The notes beneath the pieces were generated by a model. It was not told where the DNA came from. It made no database searches and saw nothing but the letters and a program-made list of their open reading frames with translations. A stretch of DNA of 64,000 bases from Paenisporosarcina sp049671445 (GTDB lineage: Bacteria > Bacillota > Bacilli > Bacillales_A > Planococcaceae), in assembly GCF_049671445.1 (NCBI RefSeq), contig NZ_JBATUX010000118.1, positions 1-64,000 of the forward strand, given 5' to 3'. Of the stretch, positions 49,887 through 59,726 are shown piece by piece. Position 1 is the stretch's first letter. Each line of letters begins with the position of its first letter. The translations under genes were made by a program, and so were the position numbers.

Positions 49887-50765
49887 GTGAAGAACCTATT
49901 TAGTATGAAAGACTTAGAAATAAATGAAATTGACATGATATTATCGCGCGCCTTAGAATTCCAACAAAATTCTCCGCACCAGTTGAAAAAGCAAATGACG
50001 GTGGCTAATTTGTTTTTTGAACCGAGTACACGAACAAAGATGAGTTTTGAAATGGCGGAACGGAAACTAGGGCTTCATGTATTACCTTTTGATGCAGGAA
50101 CTTCTAGTACAACGAAAGGGGAAACCTTATATGACACAGTCAAAACATTGGAGTCAATCGGTGTAGACGCAGTTGTGATCAGGCATGAACAAAATGGTTT
50201 TTATGAAGAATTAATGTCTGGATTAAATATAGCCATCATTAATGGCGGAGATGGCTCAGGTCAACACCCATCGCAAAGCTTACTTGATCTATACACAATT
50301 AAACAAGAGTTTGGAAAGTTTGAAGGTCTTCAAGTAACAATTGTTGGCGACATAGCTCATAGCCGAGTGGCAAAATCAAATGCACAAGCGCTTAGTAACT
50401 TAGGAGCTCATGTGACCTTCCTGTGTCCAAAAGAATGGCAAGGAGAATTTGAATCCACGTCCTCTTGGGAAGATGTGCTGCCTACTGCGGATGTAGTGAT
50501 GCTTTTACGTGTTCAACACGAACGGCATGCAATAGAAAATGAATTACCAAATCAACTCTATCACGAAAAATTCGGATTAACGAAAGAACGCTATGACCAG
50601 TTAAAATCTACAGCAATCATCTTGCATCCAGCACCTGTTAATCGAGATGTTGAAATCGCAAGTGATTTAGTTGAAAGTGAAAAATCGCGGATTTTCAAAC
50701 AAATGCATAACGGAGTCTTCGTACGTATGGCAATACTAGAATCTGTAATAAAGGAGAGATTTTGA
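49887..50765 (+). CDS. pyrB: Aspartate carbamoyltransferase catalytic subunit
   Basis: A 292-residue transcarbamoylase joining carbamoyl phosphate and aspartate to N-carbamoyl-aspartate. It shows the carbamoyl-phosphate motif FEPSTRTKMSFE, HPSQSLLDLYT, GDIAHSRVAKSN and LHPAPVNRDVEI. The start is GTG at 49887 with GGGAGG upstream; the upstream open frame overlaps the attenuator and is not coding. There is no pyrI-like regulatory subunit. TGATG overlap with pyrC. Confidence 0.97.
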   Translation: MKNLFSMKDLEINEIDMILSRALEFQQNSPHQLKKQMTVANLFFEPSTRTKMSFEMAERKLGLHVLPFDAGTSSTTKGETLYDTVKTLESIGVDAVVIRHEQNGFYEELMSGLNIAIINGGDGSGQHPSQSLLDLYTIKQEFGKFEGLQVTIVGDIAHSRVAKSNAQALSNLGAHVTFLCPKEWQGEFESTSSWEDVLPTADVVMLLRVQHERHAIENELPNQLYHEKFGLTKERYDQLKSTAIILHPAPVNRDVEIASDLVESEKSRIFKQMHNGVFVRMAILESVIKERF

Positions 50766-52042
50766 TGAAAAAATTCATTCGAAACATTCAATTACTTAAC
50801 GATCAGAACGACTTAATAGAAGGTTCTATCATCATCGAAAATGGTCGCATAATCGAAGTGAATCCGAAGGTTGAGCCTGAGGTTGATGAAATCATTGATG
50901 GAAATGGTCATTTTGTATCAGCAGGATTTATCGATGTTCATGTCCATTTAAGAGAACCTGGTGGTGAACATAAAGAAACGATTGAAAGTGGAACTTACGC
51001 AGCTGCAAAAGGTGGATATACGACCATTTGTGCCATGCCAAATACCCGTCCAGTACCTGATACAGTCGAAAATTTAAGCCATGTGAATCAACTCATTAAA
51101 GAAAAAGCTAAAATTCGAGTGCTACCTTATGCTTCGATAACCATTCGTGAAGCTGGAAAAGAACGAACAGATCTTACGGCGTTAAAAGAGCATGGAGCAT
51201 TTGCCTTCACAGATGATGGTGTCGGTGTCCAACAAGCTGGCATGATGTATGAAGCAATGCAAGATGCTGCAAAAATAAACATGCCGATTGTAGCACATTG
51301 TGAAGACAACACGCTTATCTATGCTGGCGTGATGCACGAGGGTAAAAAAAATAAAGAACTAGGGCTAAAAGGTATTCCGTCAATAGCTGAGTCTGTGCAT
51401 ATTGCTCGCGACATCTTACTAGCTGAAGCTGCAGGTGCTCACTATCATGTGTGTCACGTAAGTACGAAAGAATCTGTTCGAGTCATTCGAGATGCCAAAA
51501 AAGCGGGTGTCCGCGTAACTGCCGAAGTAAGTCCTCATCACTTATTGCTTTGTGAAGATGACATTCCATCAAATGATCCAAACTGGAAAATGAACCCTCC
51601 GCTTCGAGCACAGGAAGACTTACAAGCTTTAATAGAAGGATTACAAGATGGCACTCTTGATTTCATTGCAACGGATCATGCACCTCATACGGCAGAGGAA
51701 AAAGGCGATGGCATGGAACAAGCGCCATTTGGCATAGTCGGGTTGGAAACAGCATTCCCGTTGTTATATACAAACTTCGTGAAAACAGGTAAATGGACGT
51801 TAACGCAATTAGTCGATTGGCTGACAAATAAGCCAGCAGATGTGTTCGGTTTGCCATACGGTAGACTGCTCATGGGCGAGTCGGCGGACTTAGTATTTAT
51901 TGATTTAACAAAAGAACAAAATATAGATACGGCTACATTTGTGTCCAAAGGTAAAAACACACCTTTCCAAGATTGGACATGCACGGGATGGCCGGTCATG
52001 ACGATGTTTGAAGGAAACGTAATTTGGCAGGAGGAGAAATGA
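50765..52042 (+). CDS. pyrC: Dihydroorotase
   Basis: A 425-residue class I dihydroorotase, a metal-dependent amidohydrolase that cyclises carbamoyl-aspartate to dihydroorotate. Metal-binding motifs are FIDVHVHLREPGGEHKE, VAHCED, YHVCHVSTKE and FIATDHAPHTAEEK. ATG 50765 shares bases with the pyrB stop and has AAGGAGAG 6 nt upstream. Confidence 0.97.
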   Translation: MKKFIRNIQLLNDQNDLIEGSIIIENGRIIEVNPKVEPEVDEIIDGNGHFVSAGFIDVHVHLREPGGEHKETIESGTYAAAKGGYTTICAMPNTRPVPDTVENLSHVNQLIKEKAKIRVLPYASITIREAGKERTDLTALKEHGAFAFTDDGVGVQQAGMMYEAMQDAAKINMPIVAHCEDNTLIYAGVMHEGKKNKELGLKGIPSIAESVHIARDILLAEAAGAHYHVCHVSTKESVRVIRDAKKAGVRVTAEVSPHHLLLCEDDIPSNDPNWKMNPPLRAQEDLQALIEGLQDGTLDFIATDHAPHTAEEKGDGMEQAPFGIVGLETAFPLLYTNFVKTGKWTLTQLVDWLTNKPADVFGLPYGRLLMGESADLVFIDLTKEQNIDTATFVSKGKNTPFQDWTCTGWPVMTMFEGNVIWQEEK

Positions 52043-52044
52043 TG

Positions 52045-53142
52045 ATGAAGAGAAGCCTCATTTTAGAAACTGGAGATGTATTCACTGGAACAGCTTTTGG
52101 AAGTGTAGAAGCGAGTGCAGGTGAAGTCGTATTTACAACAGGTATGACAGGATACCAAGAAACCTTATCTGATCCATCTTACTGCGGTCAAATTGTTACC
52201 TTGACGTACCCGCTGATCGGTAACTACGGCATCAACCGTGATGATTTTGAATCAATCGAACCTGCTATAAAAGGTCTGGTTGTGCGTGAACTGGCCGATG
52301 CTCCTTCAAACTTCAGAAGTGATGCTACATTAAATGAAATGTTTGTCTTGAAAAACATACCCGGTATTGAAGGAATTGATACGCGTAAACTCACTCGAAT
52401 CATAAGAGAACTAGGTTCAGTAAAAGGGGTATTAAGTGCTGCAGGAGAAGAAGTAAACGTGGATGAAGAAGTATCTATATTGAAAAATACAACGTTCCCT
52501 ACAGATCAAGTCAACCAAGTATCAACAAAACGACCATATCCAAGTCCAGGGCGTGGAAAACGAGTTGTGCTAGTCGATTTTGGTATGAAACACGGGATTT
52601 TAAGAGAACTAAATAAACGGAATTGTGATGTTATGGTAGTTCCTTATAATACGACTGCTGAGCAAATCATGGCGATTTATCCAGATGGAATTATGTTATC
52701 GAATGGCCCTGGAGATCCAAAAGATGTCCCAGAAGCCATTGAAATGTTACAGAAACTTATCGGGAAAATTCCTATTTTTGGAATATGTCTTGGTCACCAA
52801 CTATTTGCACTAGCAAGTGGCGGAGATACCTTTAAATTGAAATTTGGTCATCGAGGTGCGAATCATCCTGTAAAAGATTTAGAATCAGGTCGAACTGAAA
52901 TTACTTCTCAAAATCATGGGTATGCAGTTGATGCAGATTCGCTAACAGGAACACGTTTGAAAGTAACACATATCGCTTTGAATGATGGAACTGTAGAAGG
53001 CTTAGCACATTTGGATGTACCTGCGTTTACAGTCCAATATCATCCAGAAGCTTCACCAGGTCCAGAAGATTCAAATCACTTGTTCGATCGTTTTATTGAG
53101 TTAATGAACGCCAATGTGAAGGGGGAAAAACAACATGCCTAA
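52045..53142 (+). CDS. carA: Carbamoyl-phosphate synthase small subunit (glutamine amidotransferase)
   Basis: A 365-residue subunit (PyrAA) that releases ammonia from glutamine for CarB. It has an N-terminal CPSase domain (TTGMTGYQETLSDPSYCGQIV) and a class I amidotransferase domain with the catalytic Cys in GICLGHQLFALA and His/Glu in VQYHPEASPGP. Three consecutive ATG codons (52039, 52042, 52045) follow GGAGGAG; 52045 has the best spacing and gives MKRSLILE as in relatives. Confidence 0.95.
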   Translation: MKRSLILETGDVFTGTAFGSVEASAGEVVFTTGMTGYQETLSDPSYCGQIVTLTYPLIGNYGINRDDFESIEPAIKGLVVRELADAPSNFRSDATLNEMFVLKNIPGIEGIDTRKLTRIIRELGSVKGVLSAAGEEVNVDEEVSILKNTTFPTDQVNQVSTKRPYPSPGRGKRVVLVDFGMKHGILRELNKRNCDVMVVPYNTTAEQIMAIYPDGIMLSNGPGDPKDVPEAIEMLQKLIGKIPIFGICLGHQLFALASGGDTFKLKFGHRGANHPVKDLESGRTEITSQNHGYAVDADSLTGTRLKVTHIALNDGTVEGLAHLDVPAFTVQYHPEASPGPEDSNHLFDRFIELMNANVKGEKQHA

Positions 53143-56100
53143 ACGCCAAGATATTGAAACCATTCTCGTCATTGGTTCAGGACCAATCGTCATTGGACAA
53201 GCAGCAGAATTTGATTATGCAGGTACACAAGCTTGTCTAGCCTTAAAAGAGGAAGGCTACCGTGTCATCCTCATCAATTCAAATCCAGCTACCATCATGA
53301 CAGATACGGAAATCGCAGACAAAGTATATATTGAACCGATTACATTGGAATTCGTTAGTCGAATCTTACGTAAAGAACGTCCTGATGCTCTTCTCCCTAC
53401 ATTAGGTGGCCAAACCGGATTAAATATGGCCATAGAACTAGACGAATCAGGCATCCTCGAAGAATTAAACATTGAAATTCTAGGGACGAAATTGGAAGCC
53501 ATTCACAAGGCTGAAGACCGAGATTTATTCCGAACTTTAATGAATGAATTAAATGAACCAGTACCAGATAGCGACATTATTCACAATATGCAAGAGGCTC
53601 ATGCGTTTATCGAACGTATTGGTTATCCTGTTATTGTTCGTCCTGCATTTACACTTGGGGGAACGGGCGGAGGAATTTGTCACAATGATGAAGATCTCTT
53701 GGAAACAGTGACAAGTGGACTGAAATACAGTCCTGTTACACAATGTCTACTTGAAAAATCAATTGCAGGTTATAAAGAAATTGAATATGAAGTCATGAGA
53801 GATTCAAACGATAATGCAATTGTTGTATGTAATATGGAAAACTTCGACCCAGTAGGTATTCATACAGGTGATTCAATCGTTACAGCACCAAGTCAAACTT
53901 TGTCAGATCGTGAATATCAAATGCTGAGAAATGTGTCATTGAAAATTATTCGCGCCTTGAAAATTGAAGGTGGGTGTAATGTTCAGTTAGCACTTGATCC
54001 ACATAGCTTTAACTATTACATCATCGAAGTGAATCCTCGAGTTAGTCGCTCATCAGCATTAGCATCAAAAGCGACAGGATACCCAATTGCTAAGCTAGCA
54101 GCAAAAATTGCAATTGGCTTAACATTAGATGAAATGATGAATCCCGTAACGGGCAAAACTTACGCTTGCTTTGAACCAGCACTCGACTACGTGGTAACAA
54201 AAATTCCGCGCTGGCCGTTTGATAAATTCGAATCTGCAAAACGTAACTTAGGAACTCAAATGAAAGCAACAGGTGAAGTTATGGCCATTGGTCGTACTTT
54301 TGAAGAGTCCATATTAAAAGCAGTACGCTCACTTGAAACGGGACAATTCCACTTAGATCTAAAAAATGCAGATGACATGACAGACGAGTGGATTGAAAAA
54401 CGTATTCGACGCGCGGGAGATGAACGCCTATTCTTCATTGGTGAAGCACTGAGACGCGGAGTAACGATTGAGACAATTCACGACTGGAGTCAAATTGACT
54501 TATTCTTCTTAAATAAACTACAAAATATTGTGAAGTATGAAGAGATCGTGGCAGCAAATCCTTATGATTTTGATGTAGCTAGAAAAGCAAAACGTATGGG
54601 CTTTGCGGATCATACGTTAGCGAAACTTTGGAAGTCAGATGAATTATCAATTTATAACTGGCGAGTAGAGCAACAGTTAATCCCTGTTTATAAAATGGTG
54701 GATACATGCGCAGCAGAGTTTGAATCAGAAACTCCATATTTTTACGGAACGTACGAAGATGAAAACGAGTCGGTTAAAACAGAAAAAGAAAGTGTAATTG
54801 TACTAGGTTCTGGTCCGATTCGAATCGGACAAGGTGTAGAGTTCGATTATGCGACCGTTCATTCAGTATGGGCAATCAAAGAAGCGGGTTATGAAGCGAT
54901 CATTATCAATAGTAATCCAGAAACCGTTTCAACAGACTTTTCGATTTCGGACAAGCTTTACTTTGAACCATTAACGATTGAAGATGTCATGCACATCGTA
55001 GACTTAGAGCAACCGAAAGGCGTTATCGTCCAGTTCGGTGGTCAAACTGCGATTAACTTAGCGGATAAACTACAAGAACGTGGTGTCCAAATTCTTGGTA
55101 CATCATTAGAAGATTTAGATCGAGCAGAAAACCGCGATAAATTTGAACGAGCTCTTCATGAAATCGATATCCCTCAACCAATGGGTAAAACTGCTGTATC
55201 AGCACAACAAGCAGTACTGATTGGAAATGAAATTGGTTATCCAGTGCTTGTACGTCCTTCCTATGTGCTAGGCGGTCGAGCTATGCAAATTGTCTACAAC
55301 CAAGAAGAGTTGGCTCATTATATGGAAACCGCCGTTCAGGCAAGCCCAGAGCACCCTGTGTTAGTAGACCGTTACTTGACTGGAATTGAAATTGAAGTAG
55401 ACGCCATTTCAGATGGAGAAAATGTCTGTATTCCAGGAATCATGGAACATATTGAACGAGCAGGTGTTCACTCAGGCGATTCAATCGCTGTGTATCCACC
55501 TCAAAACTTATCAGATGAGCATTTGAATACACTTATTGATTACACAACGCGTTTAGCAAAAGGGTTGAACATTATTGGCTTGTTGAATATTCAATATGTT
55601 ATCTCTAAAGGTGAGGTTTATGTGATTGAGGTAAATCCTCGTTCAAGCCGAACAGTGCCTTTCTTAAGTAAAATAACGAATATTCCGATGGCTAAAATTG
55701 CAACTAAAGCCATACTGGGTCAATCCTTACCTTCACAAGGAATTACCAATGGTCTTGCTCCTGCTCCACGTGGAGTCTTTGTAAAAGTTCCGGTGTTTAG
55801 TTTCGCAAAACTGCGCAGAGTGGATATTACCTTAGGACCTGAGATGAAATCAACAGGTGAGGTTATGGGGAAAGATATCACGCTAGAAAAAGCCCTGTAC
55901 AAAGGCTTAGTCGCAGCAGGAATGGAAATAAAAGATCATGGGTCGGTACTAATGACCATAGCCAATAAAGACAAAGAAGAAGCAGTGTCAATTGCGAGAC
56001 GCTTTACTTCAATTGGCTACAGAATCTTAGCGACAGAGGGTACGGCGGATTCCATAAAAGAAGCTGGAATTCCAGTAACGATGGTTAATAAAATAGGAAG

Positions 56101-56332
56101 TGAAGGACCAACACTTCTTGATTATATTCAAAAAGGTGAAGCACAGTTTGTCATCAACACGTTGACAAAAGGCAAGCAACCGGAGCGTGATGGTTTCCGT
56201 ATTCGACGAGAGTCGGTGGAGAATGGCATCCCTTGCTTAACTTCCCTTGATACGGCAAAAGCCATGTTAAGCGTGATTGAATCCATGACATTCCAAGCAG
56301 AAGAAATGCCAAAACAGGGGGTGTTTGGATGA
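53135..56332 (+). CDS. carB: Carbamoyl-phosphate synthase large subunit
   Basis: A 1065-residue subunit (PyrAB) with two homologous ATP-grasp halves, each starting with a VIGSGPIVIGQAAEFDYAG-type motif (near residues 12 and 552). Two EVNPRVSRSSAL / EVNPRSSRTVPF metal sites and a C-terminal MGS-like allosteric domain (from about 930) follow. It makes carbamoyl phosphate from bicarbonate, ammonia and 2 ATP. It overlaps carA by 8 bp and pyrK by 4 bp. Confidence 0.98.
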   Translation: MPKRQDIETILVIGSGPIVIGQAAEFDYAGTQACLALKEEGYRVILINSNPATIMTDTEIADKVYIEPITLEFVSRILRKERPDALLPTLGGQTGLNMAIELDESGILEELNIEILGTKLEAIHKAEDRDLFRTLMNELNEPVPDSDIIHNMQEAHAFIERIGYPVIVRPAFTLGGTGGGICHNDEDLLETVTSGLKYSPVTQCLLEKSIAGYKEIEYEVMRDSNDNAIVVCNMENFDPVGIHTGDSIVTAPSQTLSDREYQMLRNVSLKIIRALKIEGGCNVQLALDPHSFNYYIIEVNPRVSRSSALASKATGYPIAKLAAKIAIGLTLDEMMNPVTGKTYACFEPALDYVVTKIPRWPFDKFESAKRNLGTQMKATGEVMAIGRTFEESILKAVRSLETGQFHLDLKNADDMTDEWIEKRIRRAGDERLFFIGEALRRGVTIETIHDWSQIDLFFLNKLQNIVKYEEIVAANPYDFDVARKAKRMGFADHTLAKLWKSDELSIYNWRVEQQLIPVYKMVDTCAAEFESETPYFYGTYEDENESVKTEKESVIVLGSGPIRIGQGVEFDYATVHSVWAIKEAGYEAIIINSNPETVSTDFSISDKLYFEPLTIEDVMHIVDLEQPKGVIVQFGGQTAINLADKLQERGVQILGTSLEDLDRAENRDKFERALHEIDIPQPMGKTAVSAQQAVLIGNEIGYPVLVRPSYVLGGRAMQIVYNQEELAHYMETAVQASPEHPVLVDRYLTGIEIEVDAISDGENVCIPGIMEHIERAGVHSGDSIAVYPPQNLSDEHLNTLIDYTTRLAKGLNIIGLLNIQYVISKGEVYVIEVNPRSSRTVPFLSKITNIPMAKIATKAILGQSLPSQGITNGLAPAPRGVFVKVPVFSFAKLRRVDITLGPEMKSTGEVMGKDITLEKALYKGLVAAGMEIKDHGSVLMTIANKDKEEAVSIARRFTSIGYRILATEGTADSIKEAGIPVTMVNKIGSEGPTLLDYIQKGEAQFVINTLTKGKQPERDGFRIRRESVENGIPCLTSLDTAKAMLSVIESMTFQAEEMPKQGVFG

Positions 56333-57105
56333 TTCGACAAGAACGCATGCGAGTCATAAAACATAAAGAAATTGCTCACAACATTTTTGAAATGACTCTG
56401 ATTGGACAACTGGTTCACGATATGAAAAGCCCGGGTCAATTTGTCCACATTCGGGTTTCAGATAGTTACGAGCCATTACTCCGTCGACCAATAAGCATTG
56501 CTTCTATCGATCGCGAAACATTGGAATTTACCATCATTTATCGTGCAGAAGGGCGAGGTACATCCATGCTTGCAACAAGAAATGTAGGCGAAGAAGTGGA
56601 TGTCCTAGGTCCTCTAGGAAACGGTTTCCCAATTGATCAAGCTGCGCCTGGAGAAACGGTTGTCTTAGTAGGTGGTGGAATTGGCGTTCCTCCTTTATAT
56701 GAACTATCAAAACAGTTAGTTGCAAAAGGTGTAAAGCCAATTCACATTCTTGGCTTTCAAACAAAAGAAGTTGTTTTTTATGAAGAATTATTTCGTGAAC
56801 TAGGCGAAACCCATGTGGTAACTGTAGACGGAACACACGGTCATCAAGGGTTCGTAACGACTGTGTTAGCTGATTTAAAGATCGACTTCACAACATATTA
56901 CACATGCGGTCCAACAGCAATGCTCGTAGCGATGGAAAACATGTATCCTGACAAAAAAGGGTTTCTTTCGTTTGAAGAACGAATGGGCTGTGGTCTTGGT
57001 GCTTGTTTCGCTTGTGTATGTAGAACAACGGAACAAACAACAGTTGATTATGTGAAAGTTTGCAGTGACGGACCTGTATTTCCTGCTGGGGTGGTGCACA
57101 TATGA
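56329..57105 (+). CDS. pyrK: Dihydroorotate dehydrogenase electron-transfer subunit
   Basis: A 258-residue FAD/[2Fe-2S] protein that passes electrons from PyrD to NAD+. It shows the FAD-binding PLLRRPISIAS, LVGGGIGVPPLYELS and YTCGPTAMLVAM of the ferredoxin-reductase fold. The cluster cysteines are in ERMGCGLGACFACVC, plus a later Cys in VKVCSDGPVF. It overlaps both carB and pyrD by 4 bp. Confidence 0.96.
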   Translation: MIRQERMRVIKHKEIAHNIFEMTLIGQLVHDMKSPGQFVHIRVSDSYEPLLRRPISIASIDRETLEFTIIYRAEGRGTSMLATRNVGEEVDVLGPLGNGFPIDQAAPGETVVLVGGGIGVPPLYELSKQLVAKGVKPIHILGFQTKEVVFYEELFRELGETHVVTVDGTHGHQGFVTTVLADLKIDFTTYYTCGPTAMLVAMENMYPDKKGFLSFEERMGCGLGACFACVCRTTEQTTVDYVKVCSDGPVFPAGVVHI

Positions 57106-58013
57106 ATCGATTAGCGATAGAATTACCAGGTTTATCATTAAAAAATCCAATTATGCCTGCTTCCGGTTGCTTTGGTTTCGGAAAAGAGTATGCACAACTA
57201 TATGACCTATCAAAGCTCGGTGCCATCATGATCAAAGCAACGACTCTTGAAACACGCTTAGGAAATCCGACTCCTCGAGTTGCTGAAACTGCATCGGGAA
57301 TGTTAAATGCGATCGGACTTCAAAATCCAGGATTGGAAAAAGTAATAGCTGAAGAACTTAAGTGGCTTGAACAATACGATGTGCCGATCATTGCAAATGT
57401 CGCAGGTACGTTAACGGAAGACTATGTAGAAGTAGCCAAACATATTTCTAAATCGAAAAATGTGAAAGCTCTTGAATTAAATATCTCGTGTCCGAACGTG
57501 AAATGTGGAGGCATCACATTTGGTACGGATGCGGCAGTAGCAGCGGAACTTACTGCTGCCGTTAAAGCAGTTTCTGAAGTACCGGTATATGTGAAATTAT
57601 CTCCGAATGTAACAGATATTGGAGAAATTGCACGAGCTGTAGAAGCTGCAGGAGCTGACGGTATTACGATGATTAATACACTAATCGGTATGCGTTTAGA
57701 CACCAGAACTGGAAAGCCTGTTATTGCGAACGGAACAGGCGGTTTATCTGGGCCTGCTGTGAAACCTATAGCTCTCCGTATGGTTTATGAAGTGGCAAAA
57801 CAAGTATCCATTCCGATAATTGGAATGGGAGGAATAACGACGGTTGATGACGTAATTGACTTCATGTCAGCAGGAGCAAGTGCTGTAGCAGTTGGAACCG
57901 CTAATTTCGTCGATCCATTTGTATGCCCAAACATCATCGAACAATTACCCGAGAAATTAAATTGGTTAGGTTTAAATCATGTCTCTGAGTTAATAGGGAG
58001 GAGCCACCGATGA
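57102..58013 (+). CDS. pyrD: Dihydroorotate dehydrogenase B (NAD+), catalytic subunit
   Basis: A 303-residue FMN TIM-barrel enzyme of class 1B, oxidising dihydroorotate to orotate. It has the NPIMPASGCFGFGKEYA start, the catalytic Cys in ALELNISCPNVKCGG, VKLSPNVTDI, NGTGGLSGPAVKPIALRMVY and GMGGITTVDDVIDFMSAGASA. Pairing with pyrK confirms type 1B. It overlaps pyrF by 4 bp. Confidence 0.97.
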   Translation: MNRLAIELPGLSLKNPIMPASGCFGFGKEYAQLYDLSKLGAIMIKATTLETRLGNPTPRVAETASGMLNAIGLQNPGLEKVIAEELKWLEQYDVPIIANVAGTLTEDYVEVAKHISKSKNVKALELNISCPNVKCGGITFGTDAAVAAELTAAVKAVSEVPVYVKLSPNVTDIGEIARAVEAAGADGITMINTLIGMRLDTRTGKPVIANGTGGLSGPAVKPIALRMVYEVAKQVSIPIIGMGGITTVDDVIDFMSAGASAVAVGTANFVDPFVCPNIIEQLPEKLNWLGLNHVSELIGRSHR

Positions 58014-58720
58014 ACAATCACAATCCGATAATCGCACTAGATTTTGCAACTAAAGCTGAGGTACTGCATTTTTTAAAGCCTTTTAACGAGAAGTTATTTG
58101 TCAAAGTAGGCATGGAACTTTATTTTCAAGAAGGACCTACAATAATTAACGACTTAAAAGAACAAGGGCATGATGTGTTTTTAGACTTGAAGCTACATGA
58201 TATTCCAAATACGGTTAAGTCCGCTATGAGAGGTCTTGCCAGTCTTGGAGCTGATTTAGTAAACGTTCATGCCGCTGGTGGACTCCGAATGATGGAAGAT
58301 GCAATTGAAGGGTTAGAGGCTGGGACACTTGCAGGTAAAACACGTCCTTTAATCATTGGTGTGACTCAATTAACCTCGACAAGTGAACAACAGATGAAAG
58401 AAGAGCAAAATATCCACTCTTCTTTACACGATTCTGTTCTTCATTATGCAGCCCTTTCAAAAAAAGCGGGTTTAGATGGAGTAGTTTGTTCCGTTTTAGA
58501 AGCCGCTTCAATTAAAAATGAATGTGGTCAAGATTTCCTTCGAGTAACACCAGGTATTCGATTGAACGAAGGTCAAGGTCACGATCAAATTCGAATCGCG
58601 ACTCCTGAGGTTGCGAGATTAGAAGGTTCTTCTCTTATCGTTGTAGGAAGAGCTATTACCCAATCCAACAATGCAGTAGAAACTTATCATATGATAAAAC
58701 AACAATGGGAGGGTTACTAA
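58010..58720 (+). CDS. pyrF: Orotidine 5'-phosphate decarboxylase
   Basis: A 236-residue TIM-barrel enzyme converting OMP to UMP, the last step of the pathway. The catalytic tetrad is in FLDLKLHDIPNTV. LVNVHAAGGLRMM and RVTPGIRLNEGQGHDQIR are further signatures, with VVGRAIT binding phosphate. Its stop overlaps the pyrE ATG by one base. Confidence 0.97.
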   Translation: MNNHNPIIALDFATKAEVLHFLKPFNEKLFVKVGMELYFQEGPTIINDLKEQGHDVFLDLKLHDIPNTVKSAMRGLASLGADLVNVHAAGGLRMMEDAIEGLEAGTLAGKTRPLIIGVTQLTSTSEQQMKEEQNIHSSLHDSVLHYAALSKKAGLDGVVCSVLEAASIKNECGQDFLRVTPGIRLNEGQGHDQIRIATPEVARLEGSSLIVVGRAITQSNNAVETYHMIKQQWEGY

Positions 58721-59352
58721 TGAAAAGTCAGCAACATGAAATTGCAACCGCATTATTATCCATTGGCGCAGTGGAATTACGTCCTCAAGACCAATTCACA
58801 TGGACATCTGGAATTAAATCACCCATCTATTGTGACAATCGTCTTACGATGTCAAGTCCAACTGTACGCAAACAAATAGCACAAGCCTTAGCATCAAATA
58901 TCCAAGAGTTTTTCCCGCAAACGGATATCGTTGCAGGTACAGCGACTGCAGGTATTCCACATGCTGCCTGGGTCAGTGACGTACTCAACTTGCCGATGGT
59001 CTATGTTCGTTCAAAAGCAAAAGAGCATGGTCGTGGTAATCAAATCGAAGGCAAAATCGAAGCAGGACAAAAAGTTGTGGTAGTAGAAGATTTGATTTCC
59101 ACTGGTGGTAGCAGCATTGATGCTGTTCGAGCGTTACAAGATCAAGGATGTGTCGTGCTTGGTGTAGTTAGCATCTTTACATACAACTTGAAGCGAGCGG
59201 ATGAATTGTTTGAAGAAGCGGGCATGCCGTACATCAGCTTAACCAACTTTGATGCATTAGTAGAAGTCGCATCACTAGCGAAACAGATTAGTGATGAAGA
59301 CAAACCTCAACTAATCGAATGGCATGAAAAACTAAAACACGGACAACTATAA
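58720..59352 (+). CDS. pyrE: Orotate phosphoribosyltransferase
   Basis: A 210-residue PRTase making OMP from orotate and PRPP. It has the FTWTSGIKSPIYCDNR substrate region, VAGTATAGIPHAAWVSD, YVRSKAKEHGRGNQIEG (the flexible loop) and the PRPP motif VVVVEDLISTGGSS. ATG 58720 has GGGAGGG in pyrF. It ends the pyr operon with a strong terminator. Confidence 0.97.
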   Translation: MKSQQHEIATALLSIGAVELRPQDQFTWTSGIKSPIYCDNRLTMSSPTVRKQIAQALASNIQEFFPQTDIVAGTATAGIPHAAWVSDVLNLPMVYVRSKAKEHGRGNQIEGKIEAGQKVVVVEDLISTGGSSIDAVRALQDQGCVVLGVVSIFTYNLKRADELFEEAGMPYISLTNFDALVEVASLAKQISDEDKPQLIEWHEKLKHGQL

Positions 59353-59354
59353 AC

Positions 59355-59392
59355 AATAAAGGCCATCCAAGTTAGTTTGGATGGCCTTTATT
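59355..59392 (+). terminator. Terminator of the pyr operon
   Basis: A perfect 16-bp hairpin (AATAAAGGCCATCCAA / TTGGATGGCCTTTATT, loop GTTAGT) just after pyrE. The GCCATCCAA core recurs in the rqcH terminator 330 bp away. Confidence 0.92.
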
Positions 59393-59422
59393 GATGGATG
59401 GTTAAGTGCTTTTTGTGAGAAA

Positions 59423-59676
59423 CGCTGATAGTCGACACGAATCCGCTGATAGTCGACAAAGATTCGCTCATAGACATAGTAGAACCGCCGATAGTCGACA
59501 CAGATTCGCTCATAGAAAGTCAGACCAACAACAAGAGCGGTCTATAATCGCTTGATGGATATTTTTAATGTTGGTTTAGTAGGGTTTGTGAGAACCGCTG
59601 ATAGTCGACACAGATCCGCTCATAGACATCCGAGAACCGCCGATAGTCGACACAAATCCGCTCATAGAAAAATCTA
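59423..59676. repeat. Array of ~21-bp degenerate repeats in two blocks
   Basis: Nine units of the type CGCTGATAGTCGACACAGATY begin at 59423, 59444, 59465, 59486, 59507 and, after an 89-bp spacer from the start of the last, at 59596, 59617, 59638 and 59659. Two unit types alternate, one with GATAGTCGACA and one with CATAGA. The two blocks keep the same order of types. The rest of this 374-bp pyrE-rqcH gap holds only the two terminators. Confidence 0.8.
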
Positions 59677-59686
59677 ACACATAAAC

Positions 59687-59719
59687 AAAAGCCATCCAAA
59701 CGATACTTGGATGGCTTTT
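59687..59719 (-). terminator. Terminator of rqcH
   Basis: A 13-bp perfect hairpin (AAAAGCCATCCAA / TTGGATGGCTTTT). Read from the minus strand it ends in four T. It faces the pyr terminator. Confidence 0.85.
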
Positions 59720-59726
59720 ATAAATC

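Noticed and set aside
59423..59676. CRISPR array
   Set aside because: Units are short, degenerate and contiguous, with no unique spacers between identical repeats, and there are no cas genes in the window.
59423..59676. Cluster of Spo0A boxes (GTCGACA is one base from TTCGACA)
   Set aside because: The resemblance comes from a palindromic GTCGAC inside the repeat, and there is no sporulation promoter between the two convergent genes.
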